The notes below the pieces were generated by a model. The model saw nothing but the letters and a program-made list of their open reading frames with translations, ran no database searches and was not told the DNA's origin. Below are positions 20,901-32,144 of a stretch of 64,000 nt of DNA, piece by piece. The DNA comes from Edaphochlamys debaryana. Its lineage: Eukaryota; Chlorophyta; Chlorophyceae; Chlamydomonadales. The translations under genes were made by a program, and so were the position numbers. Position 1 is the stretch's first letter. Each line of letters opens with the position of its first letter. The stretch is from contig JAEHOE010000023.1 in NCBI GenBank assembly GCA_016858145.1, positions 992,001-1,056,000 of the forward strand, in the 5' to 3' direction.

Positions 20901-23900
20901 GTTCCGGCCCATCCTCCCTCTTTAAACCTCACCTCCAAACCCAATGCAACCCCAGGCCCGGCGCCGCGCCCCCTCCATCATCTTCCTGGACGAGCTGGAC
21001 GCACTGGCGCCCTCACGTTCCCAGGTGCGTGTTGAGATTGGCCGTGGCCGTGCCCATGCCTGACCCAACATGCCTCCGTGCTAGCCTCACGCCAGCCCCA
21101 CCTCGCCTTACCCCGCCACAATCCACCCCACCCCACCAACGCTCCCACCAACACCCCACCAACGCCCCCACCCCACAGGCCGGCACGGGAGGATGCGACC
21201 AGATCTACGCCTCCGTGGTGGCCACCCTGCTGGCGCTCATGGACGGAATGGCGGACAGGGGGCAGGTGGGGGAGGTGACGGGTCAGTGGTAGGCAGATAG
21301 GGCCAGACTGAGGGCAGGTTGTCGCGAGGACACCGGCACCAAGTCGGGCTGCCCGAGGTCCCGAGGCTCGTGCTTCCCTCCCACTTCCTCGGCCCCTAGG
21401 TGGTGGTCATTGGCGCCACCAACCGCCCCGACAACCTGGACCCCGCCTTACGGCGGCCGGGGCGCTTCGACCGGGAGGTGGCCTTCGGGCTGCCGGGCCC
21501 CGCGGACCGGGAGGCCATCCTGCGCGTGCACACCCGGGCCTGGAGCCCCCCGCCCCCGCCGCAGCTGCTGCGGGCGCTGGCGGCGCAGACCGAGGGCTTC
21601 GCGGGTGCGGCGGGCGAGGGGCTGGGGTTGGAAAAGGGTGCATGCTTTGGGGGTATGGATGGGAATAAAATGGATTGGGGCGGGCGGGAGGAGGCACGGG
21701 GCGGGTTGGCCGGGACGAGTCGTGGATAAGCTTGCCTGGTGAACTGGTAAACGGTTGTGTTGCCATCGGTCGTGATCGTGCAGGTGCGGACCTGGAGGCT
21801 CTGAGCGCGTCGGCGGTGCTGGCAGCGGTGCGGCGCAGTCTCCGGGGGGGCGCCCCGGGGCCGGGGGCCAGCCTCGGGGCGCCGCCCTCAGCGCTTAGGC
21901 CCAGCGGAAGCGGTGGTGCTGGTGCTGGTGCTGGTGTGGGTGCTTCTGGCGTGGCAGAAATTGCAGGCGGCGGCAGCAGCGGTGGCGCTTGTCCTTCACT
22001 GGAGGAGCTGGTGCAGCGGCGGCTGAGGGCCAAGGCGGAGGCGGAGCAGCGGCGGCGGCAGCGGGCTGAGGACCGGGAGCGGCGGGCGCAGCAGCGGCGG
22101 CTGCGGCGGCAGCTCAAGGCTGCGGCGGCGGAGGCCGCCGCCAAGGTGGAGGCGGAGCGGTTGAAGGAAGCCGCCGCCGCCGAGGCGGCAGCGGCGCGGG
22201 CGGCGGCGAAGGAGGCCGCGGCGGAGGCCGTGGCAAAGGCGGCGGAGGCGAAGGCGGCTGCAAAGGCCGCGGCACGGGCGGAGCGGGAGGCAGAGGCGCG
22301 GGAGGCGGAGGCGCGGGAGGCGAATGCGGATGCGGAGATGGAGGACGTGGGTGCCGAGCCAGGAGGCGAAACGGGGGCGCAGGAGGCTGCCGCGACCACA
22401 GCTGGAGCCGAGGAAGCTGAGGCAGGCGGACCAGAGCACATTGCGCCTACGGCAGGCCCCAGCGCTATTCGTCAAGGCGTCGACACCTCCCCAACCCCAG
22501 CTCACTCCCCCAACACGGCTCCGGACGAGGTGGCGGGCCCCGGACCCGGACCCGGCCCGCAGGTGACCCCACGCCCCGCTGACGGCGCTGGCGGCATGCT
22601 GCATGACGGCAGCGGCGGCGACGACGGGAGCGGCGGCGTCGGCGGCGCTGCTGCGGGGCCGTCGGGGGAGGCGGCCAGGCCGGCCCGCGCCGGCTTTGCT
22701 TCAGTGTTCCGTGGCTTTGGAGCGATGTTCGATCTGGCCGCTGACTCCCCGGCACTCAGACAGCCGCGGGCCGCGGCCCGGCAGGAGCAGCCGCAGCAGG
22801 AGCAGCGGCAGCAAGAGGAGCCGGCGCCGGAAAGGCAGCCGGCGCCAGGGCAAGAGCCGCCACGAGATGCGGATCAGGAGCTGGATCTGGGTCGAGATCC
22901 TGGTCGGGCGGTGGAGGCTGGCGAGGAGGAGGGGCCCGGCCCTCAAGCGATGGAGGTGGAGGCGGTCCCGGCGGCAGGGGTGGCTGCGGAGCTCGGTCCC
23001 GGGTCTGTGGGGCCCGATGCGGGTGCCGAGGCCGCCATCGTGCCCGGTCCCCACGCCTCGGGGCGCACCGGTGACGCCGGGGCAGGGGCAGCGGCCGCAG
23101 CGGCCCGGCCTGGTGTGCCGGCGGAGCCGGCGGCCCCGGCGGAGGGGCAGGGAGCTGCTTCAGCGGAGACCACGGCGCCGGCGGAGGGTCAGGGAGCTGA
23201 ACGGGGGGGCGATGAGGACCGAGCGCAGGCCAGGGATGCCCCAGCGGAGGCAGAGGCAGAGGCATCCTCGGATGAGGATGACGAGGAGGGAGAAGATGAG
23301 GGGCGGGAGGAGGAGGCGGACGCACATCTGGATGACTGGCTATCGGGGGTCCACGTGACGGCGCTGGACTGGGATGCAGCCCTGGCGGCGGCGCCCAAGC
23401 CCTGCAGCCGACGCGAGGCCATGGCCGCCGTCTGCCCGGGCCTGCCGCCGCCGCCGCCGGCTCACGTGGCTGCCCTGACGGCGCCGTCAGCGGCGGCGGC
23501 AGTGCGGTGCCTGGCGGCGGCGGGCCTGGCGGTGCCGCCAGTGGTGGCTGACGCCGCGGCGGCTATGGCCGCTGACCCGACCCCAGTCCCGACAACTGGG
23601 ATGGCGGCGGCAGCGGGGGCGGCGGCACTGCAGGAGGCGACGGCGGCAGCGTTGGGTCGTCTGGTCAGCGCTCTGGCGGAATTCGGGGCGGTTGAACCCG
23701 TGAACTCAGCCTCAGCCTCATCCTCAAACAGCCCAGACGATCTGGCGCCTGCCGCTGGGAATGGAGCTGGGCCGGTAGCGACAGACCCTGTTGCGGTGCC
23801 CTGGGTCCTGGCTGCTGGGGCGTCGAGGCTTGTGGCCCCTGCGCCTGCGCCGCCCGTGCACCTGCTCCTGTGCGGCGCAGGCGATGCGGGCCAAGACGCA

Positions 23901-26900
23901 ACCGCCTCCACCGTGCTCCGCCTCCTCAACTCCAGTCCCAGCCCCTCCCATCCCCTGCCCAAACCCCATTCCGGGGCCGCCAACGCAGCCCCCTTCTGCC
24001 AGCCATGCCCCGCTCGGCCCGTCTCGCTCCACACAATCAACATTGCGGCCATCATCCTCCGCGGCGGCGCCGCCGGCGGCGGCGGCGGGCTGGGCAGCGG
24101 CGGCGGCGCCTCCGACGCCGCCGAGGGCGTGGCGGCGCTGGTTTCGGAGGCGCTGGCGGCGGCGCCCCGCGGCGCCCTGCTCGTACTGCACCTGCCCCGG
24201 ATCGACACGTGGGCCCTGGAGCAGCGCCTGGGGTCGGGCCGTGCCGCACGGTTGCTGGGGGGTAGGGCAACAGCGGGCAGCCAGCCGTCGTCCGGCGCAG
24301 CAGCTCACGGCGGTGCAGGCGGTGGTTCGGAGCGGGGCCGGGGTCAGGTGAAAGCCGGGGAGGCCGGGGAGGATGAGTATTGGGACCTGGGCTCGCCCCT
24401 GGCGCCCGGTTGGAGCGGCGGCGTCGGCGGTGGCGGCGGCGGCGGCAGGGGCTTCGATGCGTTGCTAGAGGCGGGTGCTCCCTCCTCTCCAGCCCACGAC
24501 GGCTCCAGCGGCAGCGGCGAAGGGAGTGAGAGCGAGGGCGAGGGCGGGGGCGGGGGCGGGAGCAGCAGCGATGGTGAGGACGAGGACGATGATGGGGACT
24601 GGGGCGGCGGCTCGGATCTGCCCAGCAACACAGGCATCACACCCGCTTGGAGCCTGTTCGCGCAGCAGGCCACGGCGGTGGCGGCGGCGCTGGCAGGAGC
24701 CGGCGGCGGCGGCACTGGCGGCAGGCTGGTGGTGGTGGCGACGTGCGCGCAGCCGCTGGCGTCGCTGCCGGCGGAGGTCCGCGAGTTCTTCGGCGCACCG
24801 CCCACGCCCTCAGCCGCGCCATCAGCCGCGCAGCCCACATCGGCAGAGGCAGAGGGCGACGAGGGTGAGGAGAGCGATGGGGCTGTGCCGGCGGCGGCAC
24901 TGGCGCTGTACCGGTCCCTCATGGGCAGCGGTCCCGAGGCGGGTGGCCCAGCGGCGGTGGCGACGGCGGCGACGGCGGCAGTCGCTCCGCGAGAACCAGC
25001 AGCGGCGCCACCAGGCACGTCCTGCCGGCATGCGCTCGAGCTGGCGCCGCCGTCAGCGGTGGCGCTGGCGGCGGCGGCGGCAGCCGCAGAGGCAGGCCTC
25101 CTGCCGCTGCTGCGCACGGCGGTGGCGGAGGCGGCAATAACGGTTCTGCTAAGCGCCGCCACAGCCGCCGGCTGCAACGGCGCGTTGGGCCCATCGGCGG
25201 ACGCAGCCGAGCCGGCGGCGCCGCCAGGAGGACAGCCTCCGCCGCCGCTGCCGCCGCCGCCGGCTGGGCCCGCGAGCCGGGCCGAGGAGGACGCTGAGGC
25301 GGCGGGGCGGGTGGGGGTGAACGCAGCGGAGCTGGAGCGGGGGCGGAAGATGCTGCTGCAGGTGCGGCAGGGTTGGCAGGGGCACGGCGAGTGCGTGCCT
25401 ACGGGTGCTGCGCCCATGGTCCAGGCCGTGTCCAGGAGCACGGGGCTGGGAGCTCGCCTTAATCGCTCACCCTTGCGCTCTGCCCGCTCCCTGTGCTCGG
25501 CAATCCTCCCTCGCATCCGTGCTCTCGCCCACCGGTGTGCCTCCCCGTACTCTCCCGCACGTCCTGCCCTGCACTCCGCCCAACACCGGTTGCCCCTCAA
25601 CCCTCTGCTGCCTCATGTCCGCCTTCTCCGCCCCACCGCAGGCTCAGCACGTGATCCGCAGCCTGGGCGCCACCATGTTGCGCCGCAAGACAGGCTGCCT
25701 GCTGGCGAGGGCAACCGTGCGGGGCGGCGCGCGGGCCGACGGAGCCGGCGGCGGCGGCGAGGGCACGCCCGGCGGCGGCGGCGGCAGTGCAAAGGACAAG
25801 GACAAGCGGCGGCGGGACGGAGTGGTGACTCTGGCGGCGGTGGCACAGCGGGCCGTTGAAGGTGAGGCGTTTCTGAGGGGGCAGCTCGGAGCTTGACGTT
25901 GTTGCGTTTGGCTGGGTGGTGCTGGGAGTTGAGGGCTGCTGCCCAACCCCTTCGTTGTGGCCACCTGCCTTCATGCCTCGGGGTGATGTGTGCCTGCTAG
26001 CCACGTGTGCCGTTACCTTGCCCCTGTCACCATGGCACCTGCCGTGCCGCTACAGTGCCCCCTCTTGCTGGCCAAGCCTTAGCCCCGCTGCTCCCCTCCC
26101 TCCCTGCGCCTTCCCCCAAATCCCTTGCCAGGCCGCATCCACACGTTGGACGAGCTGATGAGGGAGGTGGCCTCCACGGCCGCCCTCATCCGCTCAATCC
26201 GCTCCTCTGCCGCCACCGCCGCCGCCTCGCCGCCGCCGTCCCTGCCCGCCGCGGCCAACGCCGCCGCCTCCGCCGCCGACCTCGCGCCCAGCAGCAGCCG
26301 CGGCGGCGTCGGCTACAGCCGCGCTGCGGCCGCGGCCTCGCACTGGGAGGATTACGTGGCGGCGACGCTGGAGGCCGCGAGCCGGGCCCTGGGTCTGCAG
26401 GACCCCGGCAACCGGCGGCTGATGGCGGCGGCACTCGAGGCGTACCGGGGCAAGGGCGCGGGAAGCGGCAGAAGTGCAGGAGCAGGAGGCGGGGGTGCAG
26501 TGGGAGCGGGGGGAGCGGGTGCAGGTGGAGGAGCGGCAGGCGGGGGCGAGCGGCTGGGGACAGGGTCGCCGGCGCGGCGCACACCGGTTCGGGCCGCGAC
26601 GCGGCGGCTGCTGGCGGGCTCCGGGGCGGGGGCGGTGACGCCGGCTGCTGCTGGCGGGGAGCGGCCGGCGGAGCCGCACGGCACTGGCTCGGAGCTGGCA
26701 AGCGGCGGCGGCGGCGGCAGCACCGGGGTGGGGGGTGCAGCACCACCGGCGGAGCAGCACCGCCTCGCCTTGGAGGTTGGGACCGGCGGCGGCGGTACCA
26801 GGGTGGGGGGTGGTGGAGGCGAGCAGCGTCTAGGAGGCGGTGCCGTGCTGAGCCGGGCGGTGCTGCAGGCGGCGGCGGAGGCCCTGGCAGAGGGCGTCGT

Positions 26901-27342
26901 GGCGAGGCTGGAGGCAACTGGGGCCGTTCGGAGGGCTCTGGACTGCAGCTGGTTCAGCGCAGGTGCTGGGCGGAGAGGGCCAGGGGTGGAGGAGGTAGCG
27001 GAGAGGGTGGGGGCGCTGGGACGACGGCTGGTGGAGGCGTGTGGGGAGGCGGCGGAGCAGGCCATGGGCGCAGCGGCGACGGGTGTCGGCGGAGGTGGGA
27101 GCGATGGCGGAGGTGGGGGGCAGCAGAGCGCGCTGTGGGGCTGGGCGCTGCAGGTGGTGGAGACAGCGAGAGGGCAGGGTGGGGAGGAGGGAGAGGCGAT
27201 GGCGGGGGCGGGAGGCAGTGGAGGTGCTCTGGCGCAGGCTGAGGGGGGTCAGGCAGCTGAGGTGGCGGGCGCGGTGGAATGCCTGGCAAGTTGCCTGGAG
27301 GGGGCGCTGGGGCTGCCTTCGCGTGGGGCGGCGGGCGCTTGA
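17954..27342 (+). CDS. ePHD-finger plus double AAA ATPase, chromatin-associated
   Basis: Thirteen exons give 2,254 aa: 17954-18232, 18417-18487, 18642-18818, 19090-19341, 19569-19911, 20156-20250, 20639-20816, 20956-21024, 21179-21265, 21400-21604, 21784-25361, 25642-25861, 26132-27342. Residues about 50-170 form an extended PHD finger ([40 protein letters not shown]). An NLS-like AAKRRK follows. AAA1 is canonical: Walker A GLPGTGKT (412-419), Walker B IIFLDELD (D477/E478), sensor N525 in GATNRPDN, arginines R536/R539. AAA2 is degenerate: GAGDAGQD near residue 1282 lacks the Lys of Walker A. This fits the ATAD2/Yta7-like group of nucleosome-acting ATPases, including plant members with a PHD finger; no bromodomain is visible. 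Exon 11 (3.6 kb) is an Ala/Glu/Gly-rich linker. Intron 3 appears to be GC-AG. Confidence 0.82.
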
Positions 27343-27597
27343 CTGATTGGGGGCGGAGGGTGAGGTGGATGTTGCGCACTCAAGAGAAGACGGTCCGGAA
27401 GGGACGGCCTGCATGCGCTCACCGACCCCCGACCTCAGTGCTCCTCACTGAGCGCACATATTCATGTGCAGACCACCTTACACCGTCACAGCCTTCATAT
27501 CACACGCGAAGCTCCAAGTACATCGCAAACCGGCTGCTCATCATCTGCATTTTCACGCCAACTGAGCTCAGCTGTCCCAGAAACAGCTAACTACGCC
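27343..27597. other. Short intergenic before ankyrin gene B
   Basis: 255 bp between the AAA stop and the ankyrin B start. It must hold the AAA 3' UTR and the B promoter. No TGTAA or TATA element is evident. Confidence 0.5.
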
Positions 27598-29748
27598 ATG
27601 CTGAAAGCTGGCAAGCACCACAAAGTTCTCTGCAAGAGGCAGGACGATGGCTCAGGAACGGCGGGAACGTTGGGATGCGACCCCGCTCGCGTCTGGCTTC
27701 CCGGAATCATCGAGCGCATGGCTGCTCATATGAGCACCAGCGAGGTGGCCTGCACGCTGCGACTCGTGGACCGCACAGCCTCCGACCTGCTGGCCGACCA
27801 CCGCATCGCCCGCTTCTCGCATCCCGCGCTGGCCGAAGCCTTCGCGGCTCGCTGGGCCGCACCCGGAGCCTGCAAGGCCCTCACGCGGGAGGAGCGGGAG
27901 GCCCTGGTCGAGCTGGTGGCTCGGAGCGACGAGGTGGCGAACCTGGAGGTGGCGCTGGCGGCAGCGGGGCTCGAGCCAGACCGGGGCCTGCTCGAGTACG
28001 CTGCCACCGGGGGCGCCCTGCGCGTGTGCGCGTGGCTTGTGGAGGACGACAGAATCGAGGAAGAGATTCCCTGGGGCCGGATATTGCTGGAGGCAGCCGA
28101 TAAACGGCAGCGCGCTGCGGCCGAGTGGTGCCTGGCGCAGTGCCCGCAAGTATCGGAGACGTGGCTCAGGGCAGCAGCGGCGACTGCCGCCGGCAACAAC
28201 GACCTCCCCCTCATGGACTGGCTCCTGGCCAAGGCCGATGAGCGGGCGGCGCTGGCCGGCTCCGCAGCTGAGGCTGGGTTTGTGGACGACGAGGAGGGGG
28301 AGGACCAGGAGCGCCGCAGCATGCCGAGCGACCTGGCGACGGGTCAACGCCTGTGCCTCTCCGCCATAGACGCCTGCGACCTGGCAAACGTGCAGCGGCT
28401 GTGGCAGCAGCAGCTCAAGGCGGGCAGCGAGGGCCCAGAGCTCCTTCAGCAGGCGGCGCACAGGGCGCTGGCGAGCCCCACGCCCGACTGGCAGGCCAAG
28501 GTAGAGTGGCTTCTGTCCCGCGGCGCCGACCTGCCGCCCGGGAGCTACCACTCCTGTTTGGAACTGAAGGATGGGGCTGCTGTGGTGGAGCGCTTCAAGT
28601 GGCTGCGGAGCAGGGGCATCAGGCCCGACCCAGATCTCGCGCTGCGCGGATCGCTATCCTTCGTGGTCGGTGAAGGTGGCGGCGCTCGATTGGCTCTTGC
28701 AGGGTGGCGTGGCGCTGCCAGAGCCCAACCGCATTGCGGACACCGCCTACGTGGCGGCTGGAAACGGCCACGTCAGCATGCTCCAACGGCTTGAGCAGTT
28801 GGGATGGATCGAGGGGATCGACAAAACGCGGCTTTGCGGAGCTGCGGCCAGCACGGGGCAGCTCGAGGTTCTCGATTGGATCTTTGAAACGTTAAGTTGG
28901 GGGAGCGGTCAGCGCCGCGAGTGCATGACCCCGGCCGTGCTGTTCAGCGCTGCAAGGTCGGGGTGCCCTAAGGTACTGCAGCGCTGCTGGGAGCAGCTCG
29001 GCTGGATTCTGGCGGACCACCACCCCTGCCCCCTGCACCTCGCGACGCGGCGGCAGCTGTTCGCCGAGATCGCGGGCACGGGGAACGTGGAGATGATGAG
29101 GTGGCTGCACGTGGAGTGCGACTGGGACCAATTCGGTGCAACCTACACATCGGACGCGTGGGCAGCGGCGGTGGGTTCGGGATGCGATGCGGCGCTGGAG
29201 CTTTTGTCTGACTTCGGGAGCCCAGAGCCGGTGAGGCCTGCGTGGGGTGGGTGTGATGATGTTGGTTGGCAGAGGGCTGTGAGGACGGAATGACCCCCCG
29301 TCACAACGCCATACCTGCATGGGTGGTCCAGAGTCTCTGTCACTCCAACTGCCTCAACCGTACGTTTTCACCCGCCTGTTCGCCCGTTGACCTGTCTCAG
29401 GAGGACGGCCAGCCATACGTGCGAGCGATCGAGAGGAGGGAGTGGAGCATCCTGTGCCGCCTGCGCCAGCGGTTCAGCATCCCCTTCGGCCCGCCCGAGC
29501 TGGAGCTGTTCACGGCCGCCATCCGCGCCGGTGCGCCCGTGACCGCGCTCCAGCTGCTGGCCGATGGGCAGTGCCCGGGCCTCGACTGGGCGGCGGCCGA
29601 GGTGGAGGCGCTCTACCCCCGGCGCAACCGGCACCGGCTGGTGGTGCTGGCGTGGATTCGGGAGCAGCGGCGGCGGCTGCGGATCCAGGAGCGGGTGTTG
29701 AAGCTTTGGGGAGCTGCCGGACGCCCGGGGCAGGGCCGGAGACGCTAG
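27598..29748 (+). CDS. F-box-like/ankyrin-repeat protein B, frameshifted
   Basis: Paralogue of gene A. Exon 1 is 27598-29230 and exon 2 is 29401-29748. The N-terminal block (WLPGIIERMAAHM then SEVACTLRLVDR) aligns with A, followed by ankyrin-like helices (DEVANLEVALAAAGL, VAALDWLLQGGVALP, GQLEVLDWIFETL, GNVEMMRWLHVECDW). Coding potential changes frame between about 28660 and 28676, where an extra base in a GAAGG run separates WLRSRGIRPDPD from VAALDWLLQGG. Total exon length is 1981 nt; without one base it is 1980, a clean 659 aa. Gene A has an intron exactly here. Either B is a young pseudogene or the assembly has a one-base error. Gene A's basic C-terminal tail is replaced by a shorter Arg-rich end. 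Confidence 0.72.
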
Positions 29749-32144
29749 TTGAACTTGAGGACGGTCTGGGCTCACTCCATGTTTGACGGTGTGCGTGGGT
29801 GGTTGGGGGTTGAAGACGCCGTGTACGGGAGAGGCGCAGGCGGGCGCTGGGCAGCGCAAAGGGCGGGGCATTAGCCTGGTGCAGAGTCAGCGGGCGGGGA
29901 TGCAATCACCGAATCCCCTGGCAAGGCCCGCAAGTCCCAGGCCTGTCCTTAGTTTGAGCTCTGCGTGTGCCTCCGGGGAGCCTGCTAGGGGAGCCCAGGC
30001 ACGTTGATACACGGACTGGCATAACCGGTTCTGAGGTTGGGGGTCCATACCGTAGTACCGTACCATTTGGTACGGTGCCGAGTGGATGAGGTCACGGAGC
30101 TCGGGTGATGAGCGGAGGGGCAGTGGGTGGGGGCGCAGGCAGGGCCAGGAGGTCTGGGCGCAAGGGGGATAGGGAGGGGGCATGTTGTTATCTGGGGGTT
30201 TGTCATTCCTTGATGGGCCGACCCCTTCCCCGGACTCTTTCATCCAGCCTACTCATGCTTGCAAGGCTGTTGGATGGCCGGAACGGGCGGGGGAATTCTG
30301 TGCTCGCAGGGGCCGTGCAGCGTAGTCCGGACGACGACGGGGGATCGGGGGGCATAGCCTCCATACAGTGCACTAGCAACAGGGCTATCTAGCACTACAC
30401 GGAGCGTAATGCGCAGCAGATGTAGTCGGGGATGCGGCTGAGAACGGCTATGCTAGAGTAACCGGCATGCTGTTGCTGGTGACGGTGTAGAGCTGTGCCG
30501 GGTACGTCTAGCAGGCTGATACAGGTCCTATGGGAGACAGGCGCGAATAGCACTTTCCTGAGCCGCTTGAAGAAGCCCCCAGCCGTGAAGCGTGCCGGTC
30601 GTCTATGGTCATCATGCGCGAGCGCTCACCTGCAGGCGGTAGAGACGAAGTCGACGTGTCAGCTGCAGAACTAAACGACCGTAGAGTGCGGTGTGTGCAA
30701 GTGCGAGCTGGGGGAAAGAGGCCGGCTGCGGCACGCCGCCTGAAGGCTGCGAGCTCCGTGCTGCCGTACGTGGTGGGCGGAAGATGCTTCTACGAAGATA
30801 CCCCGTCCCGAAACCCGGCCCGTGCGTCTAGGAGCTAAGTGAAGCGGCGGGAGAAAGGTTGGTGTTGGGACCTAGGGCAATACGAGTGCCCGGAAGGAGG
30901 CCAGCGGGAGCGGGGAGCCGGGAGCGGGGAGGCGATACGTGGGGGTGCAATGGAAGTAGTAGCGTAGTCGGAGGCAGCTGCGCTCGTAGACGCTGGCCGC
31001 ACCGACCGGTCGCAGCTGTGGTTACGGAGCTGCGCATGGCTGGACGCGCTGGCTGGGCAGCTCGAGCTGGTGGGCGGCGAAGTCAAGGAGCCGTGCGAGC
31101 GTGCCGAGGCGACTGGGACGTGCGAGGCGTGTGCCGCTGAGGGTCGGGCCTGAGGCGTTTGGCTGAGCGCGGCGGTCGGGGGAGGGCGGCATAGCCGCAG
31201 GCACAGTCACGGAGGCGGGAGGGCTGGGGCCCGAGGGGTGGCCGGGTGGGGACGACGGGCTGGGCGCCAGGCACGGAGGCGAGGGCCGGGGCTGCCGGTG
31301 GTGGGGCGGCGAGGGCGAAGCGTCATGCCTGTTTGCTACATGTCCGGGCTCCGCTGAGCTCCCCAGTGATGACAGCCGGCCAAGAGATAAAGCGCGATAA
31401 ACCAAACTACCAACTGTCCTGCAGCGAACAAAAGGGGACAGCAACCGTAAAGACCAACAACGAAGGAGCAAGTCACAAGGCGGGCTGGGGTCGACGGAGC
31501 CCGGCTGCACCCGCTGATCCCCGGCTGCCCGCAACACGGGCCCCGCCCTACACGCGTACAACTGCCCGGCCACGCTCCCACGTAGCCTGTGGCCTGACAG
31601 GCCGGTCTCCCCCGCAGCACAGAACTCCAGAGACGACACAGGACTGGGCACCCGCGCCCGGCAAGGCGTCCAGGGGTGCGCCACGGCTCCGCGTGGCTGA
31701 TCAATAAACCAAGCTGATACGCTGAACACCAGAAAGGTGCGGAAAGCGATGCGCTGAGCTCCATAACAGCACCACGTCCCCGAAGCAACCATTAGAGAAG
31801 CTGAAGCCACCAACAGGAACGGAAGAAATACGCCAGGGCACCGCGTGGCGGATGACTTGTCACAAAATGCACGACGGGGGATGCAGCTGAACGCGTCGAT
31901 GTAGCCGCTAACGGGCGGGGGAAGAGCGGGCACCTTGCGCGGGAGAGATGGGGGACAGGGGACGGCATCAGGCACGCCGCCACTCGTCGAAGCCATCAAT
32001 CAGTACACACGTGTGCGTTTCTAAGGTCGCCGCCTCCCGACCCAGGCCCGTTGCGAGCTCTGCGTGTCGGGGTTCCCGCCATTTTGCACATCGGCAAGAG
32101 CCCTCGAAGTGCTTATCAATAGCCCTTCAGAGGTCGACTCGGCC
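29749..32144. other. Intergenic, no convincing gene
   Basis: 2.4 kb with scattered open frames but no recognisable domain. Contains a 9-bp perfect palindrome (30057-30076) and one copy of a dispersed motif (about 30296-30317). A 325-codon minus-strand frame at 31022-31999 was considered and not accepted. Confidence 0.5.
30057..30076. repeat. Short perfect palindrome
   Basis: ACCGTACCA, two bases, TGGTACGGT: perfect 9-bp arms. It is intergenic; function unknown. Confidence 0.8.

Noticed and set aside
21700..25361. Long antisense frames across the AAA gene linker
   Set aside because: Mirror images of GCN-rich Ala codons; no domains, and the plus-strand reading continues the AAA protein in phase.
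31022..31999. 325-codon minus-strand open frame with a hydrophobic stretch
   Set aside because: No recognisable domain, no splice partner, low-complexity Pro/Ser/Arg composition; long chance frames are common at this GC content.
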